64,000 nt of DNA from Steinernema hermaphroditum (lineage: Eukaryota > Nematoda > Chromadorea > Rhabditida > Steinernematidae), in assembly GCA_030435675.1 (NCBI GenBank), contig CM059621.1, forward strand, positions 806,001-870,000. The letters are read 5' to 3'. A program made the position numbers and the translations under genes. Within the stretch, counting starts at the first letter, position 1, and every line of letters begins with the position of its first letter. Below the pieces are notes generated by a model. That model was given only the letters and a program-made list of their open reading frames with translations. It did no database searches and was not told the DNA's origin. Of this stretch, positions 58,761-64,000 are shown piece by piece.

Positions 58761-59766
58761 TCAGGAAGGCCGTTGGCTTACTGGATCAGGGTTGACCAAA
58801 TATTATTCTACGAGCATGTGCCTTGGCGACCGTACTGTGTTGTCTCCATCCGAAAGGCGTCAGTGGTACCTAGGCTATGATGTTTCTGGCACCTAAATGG
58901 TCTAATGCCCTTGGAAATCGAGACACCGCAGCCCTATACGCCGAGATATAGCTGCTCATATTTGTTTTTGCAAAGTTCTTATTGTAGATCTAATGGAGCC
59001 GAAAAGTGTCCTACTTTTGCAAAAACTATGCTAGGCGACTCAAAATTAGTCATTTGTTGCGAGAATGTATACTGTGTTTGATGAATGCAATGAACTGAGC
59101 ATCTACTAGGCATCTATTGGATCGATGGAGGAACTAATGTTCAGCCGAAAACAAGTGTAAGTCTGAACATATCATTGTGGGATTAAGAATTCGACTAGCC
59201 GCATATCAGACATAATCGTCCTTGCGAGAAGCCGCCTCAGTGCAAAGAGTTTCGAGATGGAGGCTTCCACTTCCTTAATCAGTTTCAAAGACATGGCAAA
59301 GAGGGAAGCCAACAAAGTTTCACTTTTTGTAAAATTTGTTTCATCAAGGACGTATTTGTCACTTATCATATGTTGACAAGATATTGGAACGTTGCAATGA
59401 AGCACAGATAAAATTGTTTTGATGCTCTGGAGGTGAACTTGCCAATATCGGATTACAGAGTTTACGTGGCTTTTCAGCTAGGGAATCTAATCGTCCTTAT
59501 GAAAAGCCGCTTGAGTGCATAGAGTTTCAGCCGGGAGGCTTCTACTTCTCTAATCGGTTTACGATGACAACGGTGTCCTGGTAAGGACAGATTGTGACTC
59601 AACCTTGAATAAGAATTGCATAAAGAAGGGACGCGCAGAAAGGAGTTGTATTGCCTTGAGCTCATTGTTCAATTCGTACATCATTGCTTTGAACTAAGAA
59701 TTGGGAAATAGATCGCACCGAAACAGACCAAAACCTGAGTCTTTGCATCTATCCACACATAGGGTT

Positions 59767-60552
59767 TTCCATTAGAGCAAGTCGTAGATCCACTCCATAC
59801 CAAAACTACGCACGAGGGGTGACGTTTTCTCGGAGTCGATGTGACTCAAAAGTGATTTGATATCCGCCATGACCCGTGTTTCCGTGGGAAGGGGAAACAG
59901 TCCACGCTTGATTCTGAGTAGCTGACAGGAAGACGTGGTAAGTGATCTGACTCAAAACGGAAAAGCATTCCGCAAGCATTTGTTTTCGATGTCATTCTTG
60001 TGATCGACCTCCAAGATGACGAAGTTCATGCAGAGATGGGTCCGAAAACATGGGTATGGTGGCTCGAAAGTGACTGGTTTTCCATGATGGTCTATAGACT
60101 TTAAACCAAAGCTATGATCATATTCATACTCTGAGACTAACATTGGATCTGGTTTGTATCTTTTCTGATCGCCGAGGCGCCAAAATTCAAGATTTTGATT
60201 TCTTCTCACCAGACAAAAACACTTACCGAATAATCAAAAGCTCTTTCCACTTCGCTAGACTCTTTCCTCGTTTCCCTAGTCCTTGGCCTTGGGCAGTCCA
60301 AAGATCCCCTAACGGACTATTAGTGCGCCGGGTTGAGTAATCCCCTATGTGCCCATTTATCCACAATTATCCATTTTCAATTCAAATGACGTTTACTTCC
60401 ACTTCGACTCCCTCGCAGTCTTGATCTGTAAACAATGAATTCTTAAATAGCTCATTTTCACGTGTACTTTCAGTGGCACCTCTGCAAAAAAGATCTTTTT
60501 GGATTTGTTCTCATGGACTTTTCCTGTTTCCGGATAGGTAAGCATGGTTTCC
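59767..60552 (-). repeat. right arm of the large inverted duplication
   Basis: This is the inverted counterpart of 50222-51006. The two arms enclose about 8.8 kb that includes the hexamer array and one copy of the direct duplication. Confidence 0.9.
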
Positions 60553-61372
60553 TTATTCGAAAAACGTTCTAGCCTGTCTACGTTTACTTTATCTCAACGT
60601 TGAGCGTTCTGTTTGGACTCGAAACAAATAAAGTGCAAGATAACATGATTGGTAATGCATCTAACAATTTGCATGGACCAGCTTTTCAAAAAAGATGACC
60701 TGACCTTTCTGTTAACGAAGAATTAAAAAATGTCCCCAGTATATCCAGCAACCAGAAGGCTCCATCGTGTCCTATATGTAGTTCATATTGCATGGGTGGC
60801 ACTGCATAGTGCTTTGCCTTTTTTTGTGAATGAAAGACAAAATTAGAAACGATATTCGACCACAGATCGGGAGTATTTCATTGCCTTATGTCAAAACAGA
60901 GTATGAATCAGCCGTCTCGCATTATTGAAGCAAATCTAATAAAGAGAGAATGTCAAAAGCGAGCGACCGTGTTAGACGAAATCGAATTCACTGCTGACGC
61001 ATATAGACTTCCGGAATAATGGGCGATTTCGTGAAAAACATCTGAAGAAGAGAGATGAAAGGCAACTGATGTGATGCCGAAGGGGCACGTTTTAAAGCAT
61101 CAAACTGGAGCAGTGTTCGAAAAGAAAAGGACATCCGGAAGTGCGCAGGTGGATCGGCCTTCACCGGAACCCATATAACGTGTCTAGACTGTCTACATAC
61201 AAATATGTAAATTTTGGGTTTAAGGGACAGGTGGAACTGCAATATATGCAGGGCAAGCATACGGCTAGGATTCTATCGATATGGCTTCTACTAAAACCTC
61301 TCTATGATCTAGCTGATTCTACTATAGCCTTAGCAATAGACAAGATTTTTATCTATGTAGTTTTGCAGACTA

Positions 61373-61912
61373 CTTATCCTGCACTTCCGGAATATTCTAA
61401 AGTCCTAGCATTGCTAACCAGGCTATTGAATAATTCGTGTATGATTAGGGGATGTCAACAATTTACATAGTTAACGACATTGATCTCACATTAAGAGGGA
61501 ACAAGGGCTACTAGGGCACGTCAAAAAACACGTAGAAGGAGTTAACTGACAAGAAATATCACGATTGAAATCAAGAAGGTTCCAATGACATGTGGACTTT
61601 GAGGTCACGTCAGGAATGGAGAAGAAGAGCCATTTGATAGGAAGTTACGGCGAATCGATGAATCATTCAGAGTCTTCCTGATGGGGTAATGACCATCACT
61701 GAAAGATCTGCACGTTTGGACGATTTGAAAGTCCTATTTTTCTGTGAAAAGGATCCTCACCCTGCACGCTCTTCATAAATTATCGCCACATACGGATTGA
61801 TCAAATAATTTATTAGTATACGCGATATGAGAACAGCCAGATTTCTTGGCTTTTGCTCGGAAATGCAGGGATTCACTAAGCTCCATTACGAGAGCAAAGG
61901 TTAGAAGAATCC
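61373..61912 (+). repeat. direct duplication, copy 2
   Basis: This is the counterpart of 54691-55220, offset about 6.68 kb, with a ~19-bp extra piece near 61810. Confidence 0.9.
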
Positions 61913-63519
61913 GTACCTTACTATGGGGCTGATGTGGTGGAAGGTGTGCTGTGCAAGCTTGGGTGCATCGACCACTGCTGCACGAAAAGAACAACATGAG
62001 ATGTATGTAAACAGCTACACATCTTGCCCGAAGATTATATTCCCTGAAGAGACCACAAAACATGATTTTCTGGACGATGTATGGTCAACTTTAAGAAGTC
62101 ATTCTGAAAATATCACATCATCGCATATTTGTTAGGAACCATAGACCATCATAGGGTAAGCAGTTAATCCACAACAAAGCTGAGTTTCAAAGCGTACCCA
62201 CTCAAAAGATTACCATCGACGCAAACGTATAATCCAAGAAATCCTGTCACAGCAATGCTTGCTAAACCACGTCGATCCGGGTAAGCAGGTAAGCTTTCTC
62301 AAAAAACATTTTTTTGTTCAATTGGGCCCATTTCCACGCATGGCAAATTGTGTAAGCTGTACAAGCCATCTCATTGTTTTCTTGATGGTCAATAGCTAAG
62401 CATGACTAATCAGAGGAAAGGGCTGACATAACATAAACAAATGTCTGAGGAAGCCTCCAAGTTGTTTGCCATTCATCGGATCTTAGTCTGGAGCGGCAGG
62501 TCAAGAGCCGGTAGGGCCGGTATCAAGAGTCGTTTCCGACTCCTTTCGTGATTAGGCAGCATACTTGATGTTTCATCTAGTCTTGCAGAAATCATTCGTC
62601 TGGAATGTGCCTCAATTGTGAAGCAGTGAGTCATCAAAGATGCCTCATTTTCTGACATAAAAAGAAAGCCAAAATGACAATTTTCTATCACGCTTAGACA
62701 GCATTTTACGCAGTACAGCATGTATAACAATGATGCTCATAATGTAGAGAAGAAGCCAATGAATCTGTCGTGAAACGGATGAACAATGCAAGATGAATAG
62801 GGACCCAGAAGAACATTTCAATATTTCTTTCATTGGGGACCGTCATCTTCCAAGCGTCACTAAGGTTACAAAATAGAAACAGCTTGGATCTCTGCTCTCG
62901 GAGTCTTTGATCGAAAACATCATAGAACGAGGGATTTGAAGAATGAACACGAACCTCTGCACGACAGATGAAAGCGGAAAAATGACGTTTGTACACGTGT
63001 TCGCTCGTTTAGAATTCCGCAACAATCGTAAACACCCCCGAGGAAGTTATATGTCTTGACGTGTGATGCTCACGCCTGGTGGCCACATTTAACGCACGGA
63101 ATGTCAGAAATAATAACTTCAAGATAGAAATTCCTAGTGGACCTAATTGAAAAACTTGCTGCGACAGTGAATGTATAAGTTATAAAAAAGTAACTACCCA
63201 GACAGCTGTAAAACTCGGTAGAAGACTTCCTTCTTTCCGATGTGCACTTGACCTTCGGTTCCAAAACATCGCGAGCGGATGTGCACAATTAGCCTCATAT
63301 GGTGGGCAGACAAAACAAAAGTCCAAAACAACTTCATTACGACGAGTCATTGTGCAGCTAAATGCCAACATACTCTGCATAATAAAGATCCGTCTTCAGG
63401 GTTCACAAAGCTGCAGTGTGATTTAGTACTTATTTGTGCTTCGTATGGGATATGGTGATTGATTAAAGAGGTAAAACTGGAAGTTAAAAATGTAAATGCT
63501 GGAAATGCAAGTTTTTGAC

Positions 63520-63580
63520 TGGAGGCGGATTAGAACCCGCGACCTTGTGCTTGAAAGATGATAGTGTTCGCCATTTAATT
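63520..63580 (-). repeat. tRNA-like SINE fragment
   Basis: GGAGGCGGATTAGAACCCGCGACCTT, read on the minus strand, gives a B-box-like GCGGGTTCTAATCCGCC. No A box or cloverleaf is clear. Confidence 0.4.
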
Positions 63581-64000
63581 ACGGAGCTAGGTTTTGCAGA
63601 GGTCACCAAATGATGACATAAAGGTTTAAAAAAACGTTTTTCCCTTTTTGTCATGTATAGTCCTCCTGTCGTTCAAACAGACTCTAGGACTGACAAGAAT
63701 CTAGGTCTATGTCGCAAATCCCAGAGGATGGTCACTCAAATGAGAATTTTCTGTATTTGAGCAAAAAAACTGATCATAAACTAAAACCTAGCAGGATCAA
63801 AGGAAACCGATAGTAAGAAACATGTTTGGCCTGTATGGCGACGAAATCTGGCAGGGAGGTTGGCATGAGTGTGGCTAAAAAACAGACAGAAACAGACCGT
63901 ATGTTTTGTGGGATCAGGGACATCGCGCTAGGAGACCTTGTTAGCTATGGAGCTCGGTTTTGCAGTGACCGCCAAACGAGGATATAAAGGATTTAAAAGC

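Larger units (their letters stand above)
46000..64000. other. gene-free, repeat-rich region
   Basis: I find no segment with homology, consistent splicing or coding bias over about 18 kb. Longest open frames are random-looking or fall in repeats. A GC-rich patch lies at 46240-46390. Other content is listed separately: tRNA-like fragments, diverged tandem and inverted duplications, a MITE and a hexamer array. The change from the dense gene region is abrupt at about 46 kb. Confidence 0.6.

Noticed and set aside
1..64000. CRISPR arrays, bacterial operons, rRNA genes, viral or toxin genes
   Set aside because: None seen; gene structure is plainly that of a eukaryote and no rRNA landmarks are present.

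Overview
The window is nematode nuclear DNA. The evidence is many short introns (often 44-100 bp) with GT...TTTNCAG-type junctions, a one-exon str-superfamily chemoreceptor, a FMRFamide-type peptide receptor, and homologues of worm-studied genes (MES-2/EZH, MUT-7, ceramide kinase, flower). I cannot fix the genus. Exon structures below were read by eye; where I give exact exons, the reading phases close.

Layout. 1-46 kb is gene-rich. In order: a C-terminal part of a ZC3H3-like CCCH zinc-finger gene (+); a leftward block of GalNAc-transferase, ER-type FKBP, a novel SUMO-interaction-motif protein and exosome subunit CSL4; a rightward block of TXNDC15-like protein, a DDAH-like protein that seems to have lost its catalytic residues, flower, an unrecognised AT-hook/coiled-coil protein and ceramide kinase; a chemoreceptor (-); a small secreted peptide and a GNAT acetyltransferase lying between inverted repeats; a MUT-7/EXD3-type exonuclease gene (-) broken in a coding exon by a 3.0-kb intact PIF/Harbinger transposon; two foldback repeats; a small unknown gene and an E(z)/MES-2 histone methyltransferase (+); a second, internally deleted Harbinger copy nested in a palindromic repeat; and a peptide GPCR (-).

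From about 46 to 64 kb I find no supportable gene. The region is built from repeats: tRNA-like SINE fragments, a 158-bp MITE, a ~785-bp inverted pair, a ~530-bp direct pair and a ~458-bp (CCCTAT)n array.

The most striking signals concern the Harbinger family. The intact copy interrupts the reading frame of a gene whose C. elegans homologue silences transposons, and removing the element plus one TAA duplication restores the frame exactly. The two copies carry arrays of palindromic subterminal repeats in which nearly every unit differs in the same way (GCCCCGCG...CGGGGC in one, GTTCCGCG...CGGAAC in the other), although the intervening spacers align. This looks like a coordinated switch of a binding site.
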